A DNA stretch of 64,000 nucleotides from Roseovarius sp. THAF9 (GCF_009363715.1 NZ_CP045407.1:1-64000); one strand, 5' to 3'. Numbered from the stretch's first letter, positions 51,501 through 60,172 are shown. The notes: a model not told the origin generated them from the letters alone. Translations and numbers: made by a program.

Positions 51501-52514
51501 TCAGGGTTTGCGGAAGGCCTTGGCGGCGGAGAGAAGCGCGCCGGGGCTCTGGCGGATCATCTCGCCGGTCTTCACCACGCCCGCATTGGCCATCTGGTTC
51601 AGTTCATGCGGGGATTTGCCGGTGACGAGTCGCGAAGCGGTCCCGGTGCCATACTGGCGCGTGTTCACGAAGCCCTGGCGCGCAAGGCCGGTAAGGCCCA
51701 CGGCATTCGACGCAATTCCCACGACACCGGTGAGGTTGGAGGCGATGTAGGGCACCGAGGCCATGATCCCGGCGCTGAGGATAAGGATCACGAGGAAGGG
51801 CAGGATGAGGCTCACGGTCTCCACATCGCCCGGATCAGCCGAGGCGTCCCCGATGGCCTCGGCGATGGCGACGATGATGCCCGCGGCCCCGGCGGCGGCT
51901 ACGGGCATGAGTGCATAGCCGATGGTGGCGCGGGTCCAGGCCTCGAAGAGCGACTGGGTCGGCTTGAAGAGCGAGGTCACGATCATGAAGGGGGCGATCA
52001 CGATCATCAACGCGAAGACGATCCTGGCGAAGGCGATGATCCCGGCGGTGACGGCGGCGAAGATGGCGGAGAGGACAAAAAAGATCGCACCGAGAACAGC
52101 GCCGAAGACCCAGCCCGCCCGGTCGCCGATCGTGTCGCCATAGGCGGTGATGCGCGCGACCATGTTGTCGAGGCTTTCATAAACCCCGGCCTCGTCGCCC
52201 GAGCCGGTGAGGGCGAGGATCGAGGCGCCGACGGAGTCAGGTACTTGCGTGACGATGCCATAAATCACGCTGAAATTGTCCCAACTCTGGGCGAATATCC
52301 CCACGAGCACCACCTTCATCCCGAAGGCGAAGCCGGTGCCGAAGGGCAGGGGGCGGAGCTGCATCACGGCGTTGATGCCGAGGAGGACGACAAGGAGCGT
52401 CGCGCCCGCCGAAATGACATTACCGACCGAGGCTGCCGAGGAGACAAAGCCGTCCTGCGCCACGGTGTTCACCGCGGCGTCGACCTGGCCAAGGATGTCG
52501 CGGATGACCCCCAT
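51501..52514 (-). CDS. virB6: VirB6/TrbL polytopic membrane protein
   Basis: 337 aa with about six hydrophobic segments (SAGATLLVVLLGINAVM, AGWVFGAVLGAIFFVLSAIFAAV, GIIAFARIVFALMIVIAPFMIV, ALMPVAAAGAAGIIVAIAEAI, LILPFLVILILSAGIMASV). Conserved Trp-Thr-Arg of SLFEAWTRATIGY supports the family. Forms the inner-membrane part of the channel. Confidence 0.9.
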   Translation of the reverse strand: MGVIRDILGQVDAAVNTVAQDGFVSSAASVGNVISAGATLLVVLLGINAVMQLRPLPFGTGFAFGMKVVLVGIFAQSWDNFSVIYGIVTQVPDSVGASILALTGSGDEAGVYESLDNMVARITAYGDTIGDRAGWVFGAVLGAIFFVLSAIFAAVTAGIIAFARIVFALMIVIAPFMIVTSLFKPTQSLFEAWTRATIGYALMPVAAAGAAGIIVAIAEAIGDASADPGDVETVSLILPFLVILILSAGIMASVPYIASNLTGVVGIASNAVGLTGLARQGFVNTRQYGTGTASRLVTGKSPHELNQMANAGVVKTGEMIRQSPGALLSAAKAFRKP

Positions 52515-52967
52515 CTACCCACCATCCTGTATCGGTGGGCAAGCCTCCATGACCTGGGCTTCCAGCGCATCGGCCTTGGCGTAGAGGTCCAGCACCTTGA
52601 AGGGCAGGCGCGGGGTGTCTGAGGTTTGGAACCGGGGCAGGGCCCCCAGGGCCTGATCCCAGGTGAATGCATCCAGCAGACATGCGCAGTTCTCCGATGC
52701 GAGCATCTCTTCGGCGATCAGAATGCGCAGGATCGCGCGGTAGCCATTGCGTAAGTAAGCGGTCTCGGCCAGATCGGCGGGTGGTTTCGGGACACGGCAG
52801 GCGTCGCCCTCGTCCCGCGCGATGGCCATCGAACTGAAGGGCGTATTGCTGGACGGGTCCGTGGTCGAGGCTTGGGCCAGCGCGGCACAGGGCAGGGCAC
52901 CGAGCACAAGCGCGGCGAAACCAAGGAACCGAATATCCGGGATAATGAGGCGCATCGACGTGCTCAT
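52515..52967 (-). CDS. Secreted hypothetical protein of the virB operon
   Basis: 150 aa. Hydrophobic signal-like segment (FLGFAALVLGALPCAALAQA) ending near residue 32, then a helical, Cys-containing domain (LRILIAEEMLASENCACLLDAFTWDQALGAL). ATGA overlap with virB5 and one base from virB6. Homologues appear to be conserved at this site in related T4SS clusters, but I do not recognise a domain. The four cysteines suggest a disulphide-bonded periplasmic protein. An entry-exclusion or assembly role is only a guess from position. Confidence 0.7.
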   Translation of the reverse strand: MSTSMRLIIPDIRFLGFAALVLGALPCAALAQASTTDPSSNTPFSSMAIARDEGDACRVPKPPADLAETAYLRNGYRAILRILIAEEMLASENCACLLDAFTWDQALGALPRFQTSDTPRLPFKVLDLYAKADALEAQVMEACPPIQDGG

Positions 52968-53731
52968 GGATCCACCGCCATCGAGCGGAACTTGCGCTCA
53001 TCCGCGAGGGTGGCGGCATCGACGACGCCAAGTTGTCCGGCGCTTACGCCCTGTGCAGCTTCCAGCCTCCAGATCTGGGTCAGGATGATGCCGAGCTCGG
53101 CGGTGACGCGGGTGTTGAGATCGACGGCGGCTTTCAGCCCGTCCTGATCGTCGATCAGCCCGACCATGGTCTCGAGCCGCCCGAGGCTTTGGCCGGCCTC
53201 CTCGTGGCTTTCCTGCGCGGCGACCGACAGCATGGCGCTGGCCCCGGCAGAGGTCGCGATGCGGTTGTCGGCGGGCTGATCCGAGCCCGAGAGCGTGGTC
53301 AACCGTTCCGAGGTGAAGCCACTGCCGGAGAGCACGCGCTCGACCGAGGCCGATAGCTCAGCGCCGGGATTGAAGCCGCTCAGGAAATCGCCGCTGGCAA
53401 GCGATTGCGCGGTGTTGAGGGGTGCGACCAGCTTACCGCGCAGCGCGCGAAACTCCTCGACCGTCGCGAAGAGCTCCCCCAGACCGCTGCCCTCGATCAG
53501 CGAAGTCAGTTGCGCTTCCAGGTTGGTGAGCTGCGACAGCTGGGTTTCGAGTTCCAACCGCATGGTGGCGAGTTGCTGCATCTGGACGTTTAGGTCTTCG
53601 GCCATGTGTTCGAGCTGCGCCACCAGCTGGCCAAGCTGTGAGCCATCAAAGGTCGGCACGCCTTGGGCCGAGGCGGGCAAGGGAAGCCCGAGTGCTGTGA
53701 CCGCAGCCACGGTCAGGAGAAGTTGTCTCAT
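52964..53731 (-). CDS. virB5: VirB5 minor pilin
   Basis: 255 aa with signal peptide (MRQLLLTVAAVTALGLPLPASAQ), an N-terminal QGVPTFDGSQLGQLVAQLEHMAEDL and long coiled coil (MQQLATMRLELETQLSQLTNLEAQL), and the C-terminal KAAVDLNTRVTAELGIILTQIWRLEAA. This is the family of alphaproteobacterial VirB5-like tip proteins. ATGA overlaps at both ends of the gene show tight coupling. Confidence 0.85.
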   Translation of the reverse strand: MRQLLLTVAAVTALGLPLPASAQGVPTFDGSQLGQLVAQLEHMAEDLNVQMQQLATMRLELETQLSQLTNLEAQLTSLIEGSGLGELFATVEEFRALRGKLVAPLNTAQSLASGDFLSGFNPGAELSASVERVLSGSGFTSERLTTLSGSDQPADNRIATSAGASAMLSVAAQESHEEAGQSLGRLETMVGLIDDQDGLKAAVDLNTRVTAELGIILTQIWRLEAAQGVSAGQLGVVDAATLADERKFRSMAVDP

Positions 53732-54840
53732 TCGGGAACTCCCATCTGCATGAAGTCGCGCTCGGCCAGCCGGTCGGCGACGAGGTGCTGCGCGTGGGCC
53801 GCTTCGCGCTGCTGGTTGGCGGCCATCAGCCGGACGCGAAGGGTGAGGATGCGGCCGATCTCGGCCTTGGCGTAGGTGTTGAGCTCCCAGGCCGCCTTGA
53901 CATTGGGCTGCGCGCCGATCTGCAGGATGATGGCGCGGAGGCGATTGATGACCTGTTCGGTCGTGGCCGAACTGTCGGCGGCATAATAGACGCCCGCCTC
54001 GGAGATGCTGGCATATTCGGCCAGCGCAAAGTCCGAGGGCGAGAGCGTGCCGAGCGCGTCGGCCCCGCCCACGACGGCGAGATACTCGTTGTAGAATTTC
54101 GAGATGTTGCGCACGTAGCCCTGCGTCTCGGCAAAGGGCGGCACGCCGCCGTATTCGATCACCCGGCCGGGGCCCGCGTTGTAGGCTGCCAGCGCATGGG
54201 GAATGTTGCCGAAGCGGTTGAGTTGCGTGGTGATATAGCGCGCGCCGCCGCGGAGATTGTCCTTCACATCATAGCGGTCAACGCCGAGATCGGAGGCGGT
54301 GCCGGGCATGAGCTGGGTCAGGCCATAGGCCCCGACCGGACTTTCGGCGGCGACGTTGAAGCGGCTTTCCTGCTTGATCAGGGCCTGAAAGAGGCAACGC
54401 CACTGGGTCGCTGAGAGACCGGCGCGGGCCACACCGGGGGTGCCTGCGAATTCGCCCGCAACCTCGACGATCATCATCTCGACCGTCTCGCGGCCCTCGC
54501 CGAAAAGGCGGCTGTTCATCGGGCTTGGATCGGTATTCGGGTAGACCGCTGCCACTCCGAAATCCGCATTGCCCTCAAGCGCACGGATGTCGAAGCCGGG
54601 GCCGGTGATGGCAACCGTCATCTCCTCGAGGACACGCAGCTGGTCGGCTTGGACATCGGCCAGCGTGGACTCGGTCCGATCCTTGTCCTGCTGGACGCCC
54701 AGATCCTCGGCGAGCGCCGCTACGCGCGCGATGGCACGTCCGATGGCGGAATTATCCTGTGTCGGCACGCCCTGGGCAAGCGCGGGCAAAGCGCCGAGGC
54801 CGAGGCAGAGCCCGGCGGATATGATCGTGGCGCGGCTCAT
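53728..54840 (-). CDS. VirB5-like protein with inserted lytic transglycosylase domain
   Basis: 370 aa from the ATG at MSRATIISAGLCLGLGALPALAQ, a clear signal peptide. After it QGVPTQDNSAIGRAIARVAALAEDL copies the start of the neighbouring VirB5. Then a lysozyme-like SLT domain (about 145-260): catalytic Glu in LIKQESRFNVAAESPVGAYG, GLTQLMPGTASDLG, ALAAYNAGPGRVIEYGGVPPFAETQGYV. The C-terminus (VKAAWELNTYAKAEIGRILTLRVRLMAA) again resembles VirB5 (VDLNTRVTAELGIILTQIWRLEAA). It is thus a second peptidoglycan hydrolase besides VirB1, built on a VirB5 frame. Confidence 0.82.
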   Translation of the reverse strand: MSRATIISAGLCLGLGALPALAQGVPTQDNSAIGRAIARVAALAEDLGVQQDKDRTESTLADVQADQLRVLEEMTVAITGPGFDIRALEGNADFGVAAVYPNTDPSPMNSRLFGEGRETVEMMIVEVAGEFAGTPGVARAGLSATQWRCLFQALIKQESRFNVAAESPVGAYGLTQLMPGTASDLGVDRYDVKDNLRGGARYITTQLNRFGNIPHALAAYNAGPGRVIEYGGVPPFAETQGYVRNISKFYNEYLAVVGGADALGTLSPSDFALAEYASISEAGVYYAADSSATTEQVINRLRAIILQIGAQPNVKAAWELNTYAKAEIGRILTLRVRLMAANQQREAAHAQHLVADRLAERDFMQMGVPE

Positions 54841-55046
54841 TCCGGACGGGGCAGGGGTTCGAAGGTGCAGTCGGGCTTTGCAGCGTCCTGAACTGGTGCG
54901 CCCATGGTCGAGAAGGCGAGGGCGGACCGCGTCACCTGCGGCTCGCCATTGCGACCGAAGCAGGGCGAGGTTTTCTCGGTGTACTTTTCGCAAGCCGAGA
55001 GAAGGCCCGCAATGGCGCAAAGCGCCAAGAGGGGTTTCGAGCTCAT
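54837..55046 (-). CDS. VirB7-like lipoprotein
   Basis: 69 aa with a lipobox: MSSKPLLALCAIAGLLSAC, lipidation Cys at 19. The mature part has two further cysteines (SPCFGRNGEPQ, KPDCTFEPLP). Position between virB4 and the VirB5-type genes, size and lipid anchor suggest the VirB7/TrwH role of binding VirB9; the sequence itself is not diagnostic. ATGA overlaps at both ends. Confidence 0.7.
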   Translation of the reverse strand: MSSKPLLALCAIAGLLSACEKYTEKTSPCFGRNGEPQVTRSALAFSTMGAPVQDAAKPDCTFEPLPRPE

Positions 55047-57421
55047 ATCACATGTCTCCAGAAATCGGGATTGGCGCGCCAATCGGCAGGCACGCGGGCC
55101 TCGCCGGTGGCGCCGCCACCAAGGATGGGGAGGAGGTCTCCGAGCGCGGAGAGGTCCGCATCAACGAAGACGCTGTCGCCCGCAGAGCGGACAAGCGCGA
55201 TGCGCTGGCCGATGGTGGGCTGCACGAGGAGGGCAGCTTCCTTGGCGTTGACGCGCAGGAAGTCGTAATCCGAGATGGTGGCGCGGTCGTTCGGGAAAAG
55301 GATCTGGGTCGGCACCGTCTCGACGATGGTCTTGCCGACGCGGCTGCCGCGCAGCTGGCTCGGATATTGCGTCATCATGATCACGACGCAGTTCATCTTG
55401 CGGAGCGTCACCAGCCAGTTTTCCAGCCGTGCCCCGAAATACGGATCGTCCAGGAGCTTCCAGGCCTCGTCGAGCACGATGATGGTGGGGCGGCGGTCTT
55501 CGACCACGCGTTCGATCTGGCGGAAGATGTAGGAGAGCACCGCCATGCGCTCGGTCGTCATGTCGAGGATCTCGGTCATATCAAACCCGACGATGTCGCC
55601 CGTGAGCTTGAGGCCAGCGCCGCGCTCGGGCTCGTCGAAGACCCAGCCATAGCGGCCGCCGGGCGCCCATTCGGCGACGCGGCTTTGCAGCTCGCCATCG
55701 TCATCGAGCGACTGGAACAGGGTTTCGAAACTGGCGAAGCGCTGCAGGGCTGCGCCCGCATCGGCGTTCTGGCCGACGGCGCTTTGGATGTGCCGGGATT
55801 GCTCGCCGGTGAGGGCGCCACTCCGCGTGAGAAGTGTCGCAAGCCAGTCCGAGAGCCAGGCGCGGCCGCGTTCATCGGTCTCGGTCGCGAGTGGATTGAG
55901 GCCTGTGGGCACGCCCGCGCGGATTTCGTTGTAGCGGCCGCCAAGGGCGCGGACCGCCATTTCGAGCCCGCGGTCCTTGTCGAAGAAAAAAAGCCGCGCG
56001 CCGACCCGCTGTGCCTGCGCCGCGAGGAAGGCTGTGGTCAGCGTCTTGCCAGTACCGGTACGGCCCAACACGAGGGTATGGCCGACCGTGGGTTCCTTGC
56101 CGGGGCTGCCTGCTTCGTGGAAATTGAAGCGATAGCCCGACGTGCCGACCGTGGGCAGGACCGAGATGGTCTGGCCCCAAGGCGACTGGTCCGGCCCACG
56201 GCCGTCGACACTGCCATGCAGCGCGGCGAAATCGGCGAAGTTGACTGAGGAGATCGGCGTCTTGCGGGCGCGGTAGCCGAAATTGCCTGGGGATTGTGCA
56301 AAATACGTAGCTTTCAGCGCCATGTTCTCGCGTACTATGACCGACATGATCTCCTGGCCGACGCGTTTGATCTGGGCGGCTGCCCGTTCGAGCGTGTCGC
56401 GGTCCGGCCCATAGACCGCGATAGAAAGTTGATGGTCGCCAAAGGCAATGCGGCCTGCTTCCTGATCGTCTGCCGCCTGGCCGAGCTGTTCACGCAGGGA
56501 GACTGCGGCATCGTCGGAGGCATGCATCTGGCGGATGATCCGCTGTATCCGTTCGGCCATGATGTTGTTCGGGATCGGGCTGAAGGAGTTCGTCAGCACG
56601 ATGTCGAGCGGCAGGTCGAGCGCATCGAGCAGCGTGACATCTGTCAGCGCCGGATAGGTCTTCATGGAGAAGAGCGCGCCGTATTTGACCTGACCGGTCA
56701 CGGCGTCGGTCAGGGTGACGATGTCGCCGTCAAAGGTCGCGCGGCAATTGCTCAAAGTGTGCGAGAGGGGCAGGGCGCTCTGCCCGAAGGCGATGGGGGA
56801 GAAGCTGCCTGCGTTCAGCGTATTGAGATAGCCCAGCCATTCACCGCCCGACCTCGTGAGCCTCACGGGGTTGGCGGAAGCGAGCGCCACCTCGAAGAAG
56901 CCCATGACCTCGTTCAGTTCCTGCAGGCGTGTCGCGCGGTCCTTGACCCAGGCCTTGCGGGCCAGCGCGCGCAGGAGCGGAATGCGCGCGGAGATATCGG
57001 GGCGACGGATGACGCTGAGATAGAGTTGACGCTTGGCCGGGTGCAAGTCCTTCACATGGGCCTGCCAGCGGGCGTCGATCGCGGCGGCGAAGCTGTCCCC
57101 CTCGATTGCACGCATCCCGAGATCCTGCGGAACCGAGATGCGGTGGATGTAAAATCCGAAGGCGTTGCCTGTTTGGGCGACGATGGCCGCGACCGCGCGT
57201 TTGAGCGCATCGAGCCGGGCGTCTTCGCTGGTCATCGGGTTCAGACCATCAAGGCGCAGGGTCGCCATCAGATCGCCCTCGCGCAGTACCATGACATCAT
57301 CGTCCGCGAGCGCGAAATACGGCAGTTGTTCGGCGAGATAGCTCTCCCGCGCGAAGTCACCTGCGCCGGCCTGAAGAAGCGCGGGCCCAAAAGTGGAAAG
57401 TGTGCCCGTATCAAGCGCCAA
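55043..57421 (-). CDS. virB4: VirB4 T4SS ATPase
   Basis: 792 aa starting with TTG (LALDTGTLSTFGPALL); GGAG lies 9 bases upstream inside virB3, and the overlap with virB3 is 11 bases. CagE/VirB4 N-terminal half (LMATLRLDGLNPMTSEDARLDALKR), Walker A LGRTGTGKTLTTAFLAA near 452-460, Walker B TIIVLDEAWKLLDDPYF near 645-655, and VVIMMTQYPSQLRGS. Longest T4SS protein, powers pilus and substrate transfer. A longer upstream frame overlapping all of virB3 is rejected. Confidence 0.92.
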   Translation of the reverse strand: MALDTGTLSTFGPALLQAGAGDFARESYLAEQLPYFALADDDVMVLREGDLMATLRLDGLNPMTSEDARLDALKRAVAAIVAQTGNAFGFYIHRISVPQDLGMRAIEGDSFAAAIDARWQAHVKDLHPAKRQLYLSVIRRPDISARIPLLRALARKAWVKDRATRLQELNEVMGFFEVALASANPVRLTRSGGEWLGYLNTLNAGSFSPIAFGQSALPLSHTLSNCRATFDGDIVTLTDAVTGQVKYGALFSMKTYPALTDVTLLDALDLPLDIVLTNSFSPIPNNIMAERIQRIIRQMHASDDAAVSLREQLGQAADDQEAGRIAFGDHQLSIAVYGPDRDTLERAAAQIKRVGQEIMSVIVRENMALKATYFAQSPGNFGYRARKTPISSVNFADFAALHGSVDGRGPDQSPWGQTISVLPTVGTSGYRFNFHEAGSPGKEPTVGHTLVLGRTGTGKTLTTAFLAAQAQRVGARLFFFDKDRGLEMAVRALGGRYNEIRAGVPTGLNPLATETDERGRAWLSDWLATLLTRSGALTGEQSRHIQSAVGQNADAGAALQRFASFETLFQSLDDDGELQSRVAEWAPGGRYGWVFDEPERGAGLKLTGDIVGFDMTEILDMTTERMAVLSYIFRQIERVVEDRRPTIIVLDEAWKLLDDPYFGARLENWLVTLRKMNCVVIMMTQYPSQLRGSRVGKTIVETVPTQILFPNDRATISDYDFLRVNAKEAALLVQPTIGQRIALVRSAGDSVFVDADLSALGDLLPILGGGATGEARVPADWRANPDFWRHVI

Positions 57422-57689
57422 AGCTGTCGCCTCCGTGCAGGGTCCGGTTCTTCGTCGGGCGCACCGAGCCGTAGGAAACGCGCAGGACCTCGAAGAAATG
57501 CGGCTCGCGGTCCGCAACGAACCAGAGGATCGGATAGGCGACGAGACCAATCAGGAAGAAGACCATGGACTTCGTCCAGATGAACGGCAGAACGACCCCG
57601 GTCGCCAGCACCACAAGGTATCCGACAGGGAGACCCAGATACTTGGGCGGACGGGCGAGGCCCAGAAAGAGGGGGGATCGTTCTGACAC
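57411..57689 (-). CDS. virB3: VirB3 inner-membrane protein
   Basis: 92 aa beginning with GTG. Family opening SPLFLGLARPPKYLGLPVGYL, one to two hydrophobic segments (VGYLVVLATGVVLPFIW, MVFFLIGLVAYPILWFV) and HFFEVLRVSYG. Partner of VirB4; the two often fuse in other systems, and here overlap by 11 bases. Confidence 0.9.
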   Translation of the reverse strand: MSERSPLFLGLARPPKYLGLPVGYLVVLATGVVLPFIWTKSMVFFLIGLVAYPILWFVADREPHFFEVLRVSYGSVRPTKNRTLHGGDSFGA

Positions 57690-57704
57690 TGCTCTACTCG
57701 GATC

Positions 57705-57986
57705 TCAGGAGAAGCCGTCGACGATGGTGCCGGCCGAGAAGATCAGCACGATCCCGATGATGACCGAGGCGAACCAGCCCCAGTTCAGCCGTCCCATCAT
57801 GCACATGAAACCGGTGCCGATGACCGCGAGCGTGGCGACCGCGATCCCGATCGGACCGGTCAGCGCGGCTTCGACAGTTTCCAGCATGGTTTGGATGGGT
57901 GACAGGTCCTGCGCGAGCGCGGGCGTTGCGAAAGCCGCCAGGGTTGTGGCGGCGGGCAAGAGGCGGCTGAGGCGATGTCTAAGCAT
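57705..57986 (-). CDS. virB2: VirB2 major pilin
   Basis: 93 aa. Long signal sequence (LSRLLPAATTLAAFATPALAQ), then two hydrophobic helices (ALTGPIGIAVATLAVIGTGFMCMMG, WFASVIIGIVLIFSAGTIV) with the polar loop RLNWG between, the VirB2 pattern. Forms the conjugative pilus. Confidence 0.9.
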   Translation of the reverse strand: MLRHRLSRLLPAATTLAAFATPALAQDLSPIQTMLETVEAALTGPIGIAVATLAVIGTGFMCMMGRLNWGWFASVIIGIVLIFSAGTIVDGFS

Positions 57987-58002
57987 GCGAGGTTCCCTTG
58001 TT

Positions 58003-58668
58003 TTACTGAAGATCGATGAGGACGGGTGCGCGGGCTGGAACCCCGTCCGCAACGCGGGTGTCCGGCGCGGAAACTGGTGTGCCCGCCAGCCGGGACCGGA
58101 TCCGGTGGATGCGCGCGATGTAGTCGCGGGTCTCGGCGAAGGGTGGAATGCCGGAATATTCGACGACCCGGTGTGGCCCGGCATTGTAGGCCGCGAGTGC
58201 GAGGTCGATGTCCTTGAAGGTGGCAAGCTGCGCGAGCAGGTAGCGCGCTGCGCCGTCGAGGTTCTGGGACGGATCGCGCGGATCGACCCCGAGGCTGCGG
58301 GCCGTATCCGGCATCAGTTGGCCCAAACCATAAGCACCCTTGGGGCTGACGGCGGTCGGGTTGTAGCTGCTTTCGGCCTCGACCAGGGCCTGGAAAAGGA
58401 CCTCCCAATCGTCCGGATCGAGACCGACGCGACCGAGGGCGCGATTGCCTGCATGACGATCAGCGGTGGTGCGGATCAGCGCGAGGATGTCGTCGCGACC
58501 GGAAGGAGGCGTGGCGTCCAACGACGCCAGAACAACCTCTGCCTCAGCGCTATCATCCAGTCCCGCCCAGGCAGGTCTCGTGCCGTGGAAGGTCCAGCCA
58601 GAGGTCCGGGCCGTGCCGTCGCGGCCGAAGGCAATGACGTCAGCGGCGCTCCTCGAGGGTGAGCTCAT
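58003..58668 (-). CDS. virB1: VirB1 lytic transglycosylase
   Basis: 221 aa from the ATG at MSSPSRSAADVIAFGRDG. A GTG at 58701 would add the hydrophobic stretch TGAICALVLT and produce a plausible signal peptide, so the true start may be there. SLT domain: Glu in LVEAESSYNPTAVSPKGAYG, GLGQLMPDTARSLGVDPRD, LALAAYNAGPHRVVEYSGIPPFAETRDYI. Opens peptidoglycan for the secretion apparatus. Head of the virB2-B11 operon after the small upstream gene. Confidence 0.85.
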   Translation of the reverse strand: MSSPSRSAADVIAFGRDGTARTSGWTFHGTRPAWAGLDDSAEAEVVLASLDATPPSGRDDILALIRTTADRHAGNRALGRVGLDPDDWEVLFQALVEAESSYNPTAVSPKGAYGLGQLMPDTARSLGVDPRDPSQNLDGAARYLLAQLATFKDIDLALAAYNAGPHRVVEYSGIPPFAETRDYIARIHRIRSRLAGTPVSAPDTRVADGVPARAPVLIDLQ

Positions 58669-58954
58669 AGTCAGGACCAAAGCGCAGATCGCGCCCGTCA
58701 CCGAACTCGAGATGATGTTTGAAGAGCCCTGGCCATATGTTGAAATACCGCGGCTCGGGACCGTGTGGGGTAATCCGGGTCGAGACCAGAATGGCTTCCG
58801 GCTCGCCCGCGCGCAGGTAGATGCACTGGTAACGCGGCTTGCCATCGTCCGTGAACCCCACGAGTTCATACCGGCAGCGGAACGCGATGCCTTCTTCTTG
58901 AAGGTCTTTCACACCATCGATGGTGATCAGGATCTGGTTGCGCGCTATCGGCAT
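58640..58954 (-). CDS. Small conserved hypothetical protein upstream of virB1
   Basis: 104 aa: MPIARNQILITIDGVKDLQEEGIAF, then beta-rich CRYELVGFTDDGKPRYQCIYLRAGEPEAILV and PRYFNIWPGLFKHHLEFGDGRDLRF. GGGGAGAG 8 bases before the ATG. First gene of the leftward transfer operon and overlaps virB1. No recognised domain, signal peptide or membrane segment. Good coding character and coupling support it as a real gene. Confidence 0.7.
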   Translation of the reverse strand: MPIARNQILITIDGVKDLQEEGIAFRCRYELVGFTDDGKPRYQCIYLRAGEPEAILVSTRITPHGPEPRYFNIWPGLFKHHLEFGDGRDLRFGPDYELTLEERR

Positions 58955-59031
58955 GTTCGGACTCTCCCCATGAGAGCCCTTCTACTTCACGACACTAAGG
59001 CCATAAAGACATATGGAGTCAATACGACATA

Positions 59032-59060
59032 TTGCAGAAAAATACAAATTGAGCGATAAT
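59032..59060 (+). promoter_or_regulatory. Promoter of the secreted Cys-rich gene
   Basis: TTGCAG (59032-59037), 17-bp spacer, GATAAT (59055-59060); transcription would begin near 59067, 20 bases before the start codon. The 132-bp divergent gap is AT-rich compared with the genes on both sides and must also hold the promoter of the leftward virB operon. Confidence 0.6.
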
Positions 59061-59086
59061 CTGCGCAACTTTTGCGGGAGAGTGAC

Positions 59087-59665
59087 ATGAAGCGGCAGAT
59101 GATGGCAGCGACGATGGGGGTGATGGCGGCGTTCGGGGCCCCGGAGAAGGCGCAGGCCTATGACATCGACTGCGCCATCATGCTTTGTATGGCAGGAGGT
59201 TTCCCCCCGAGCACTGTCTGCGCGCGCGCCTATCGCACCATGATCCGCCGCATCACGCCTTGGCCAAGCCTGCCGCCCTTTGGGGTTTGCACCTTCGCGC
59301 ATGTGCCGGTCGAACTGGGTGGGCCGGGTGGACAGGGCGAGCTCGACACCAACTTGCCGGAATACGAATGGCTGAACCGGACCCATGTGATCTGGTTCAC
59401 CGGGCGCTCCTACGAGCCGCGCGACGAACCACGTCAGTGGGACTGGTCGATCCGCTCCTGCGATCGCGAGAACCGCACCTGCCGCTACATCCAGCGGGTC
59501 TACGGGTCCCACACGCCCTGGCCCGCGACATTCGTCTCGGAAAGCGGTCAGGAGATCGCCTACCCGACCAGCGGTGGCCTATGGCATTTTTATGCCCGCA
59601 GCATCATGGTCGAATACGGAGACTATGAGGGCAACATGGGCCATTCGGAGTGGTTCTCTTACTGA
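59087..59665 (+). CDS. Secreted Cys-rich protein linked to conjugation genes
   Basis: 192 aa with signal peptide (MKRQMMAATMGVMAAFGAPEKAQA). The mature part starts YDIDCAIMLCMAGGFPPSTVCARAY, with paired cysteines, then FGVCTFAHVPVEL, SCDRENRTCRYIQRVYG. Proteins with this opening are commonly found beside T4SS or conjugative-element genes in alphaproteobacteria; function unknown to me. GGGAG about 6 bases before the ATG. Divergent from the virB operon. Confidence 0.75.
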   Translation: MKRQMMAATMGVMAAFGAPEKAQAYDIDCAIMLCMAGGFPPSTVCARAYRTMIRRITPWPSLPPFGVCTFAHVPVELGGPGGQGELDTNLPEYEWLNRTHVIWFTGRSYEPRDEPRQWDWSIRSCDRENRTCRYIQRVYGSHTPWPATFVSESGQEIAYPTSGGLWHFYARSIMVEYGDYEGNMGHSEWFSY

Positions 59666-59859
59666 TCCTCGCTGCCTGGCGGCTTGAGTGAAAACGGCCG
59701 CACGATGACAAGTCTGACGTCGTAGCTTTCCGGATCGACAAACTGGCGCCGGCTCACGGACCCATCGTTCCAACGGTAGTCGGTGAACACATGAGTTTCC
59801 TGCGTTCCGTCGATGATAAACCCTTCCTGAAAGGGCCAGCCTGTTTTTTTCTTGCGCAT
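59659..59859 (-). CDS. Small hypothetical protein
   Basis: 66 aa: MRKKKTGWPFQEGFIIDGTQETHVFTDYRWNDG... basic start, beta-rich body, ends KPPGSEDQ. Convergent with the Cys-rich secreted gene and overlapping its end by seven bases. No domain recognised. AGGAG lies 6-10 bases upstream (minus strand), supporting translation. Confidence 0.55.
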   Translation of the reverse strand: MRKKKTGWPFQEGFIIDGTQETHVFTDYRWNDGSVSRRQFVDPESYDVRLVIVRPFSLKPPGSEDQ

Positions 59860-59935
59860 AGAACTCCTGCCATATCGTTAGACTATCGATTGCGGTGCAT
59901 CAGAACCGAACCGAGCGATGGCTGGCGGGAAGGAG

Positions 59936-60145
59936 CTAGCGTTTTTTGAAGAGTTCGGCTGGGTCGACCTTCAAGGCCTTCGCAATACGTTCGAGGAGGT
60001 CGAGGGAGGCGGCGAACCTGGCGTTCTCGACCTTGCCCATATGGCCGCGGCTCACGTCGGCCCGATGAGCAAGCTCCTCCTGGCTGAGGCCGCGGGCGCG
60101 TCTCAAGTCTTGGATGTTCAGTGCTACACGGTCCCGCAAATTCAT
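59936..60145 (-). CDS. Small XRE-family regulator
   Basis: 69 aa, essentially a single Cro/CI helix-turn-helix: NLRDRVALNIQDLRRARGLSQEELAHRADVSRGHMGKVENARFAASLDLLERIAKALKVDP. A 17-bp palindrome lies 28 bases upstream, so it probably autoregulates. As the only regulator beside the virB operon it is a candidate repressor of conjugation, but that is inference. Confidence 0.8.
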   Translation of the reverse strand: MNLRDRVALNIQDLRRARGLSQEELAHRADVSRGHMGKVENARFAASLDLLERIAKALKVDPAELFKKR

Positions 60146-60172
60146 GCCCGCGAACCGGACACGGTGCGCGAA

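Noticed and set aside
54569..57583. Two long plus-strand open frames opposite virB4 and the VirB5-transglycosylase gene
   Set aside because: Shadows of genes with clear motifs on the minus strand; no recognisable protein.
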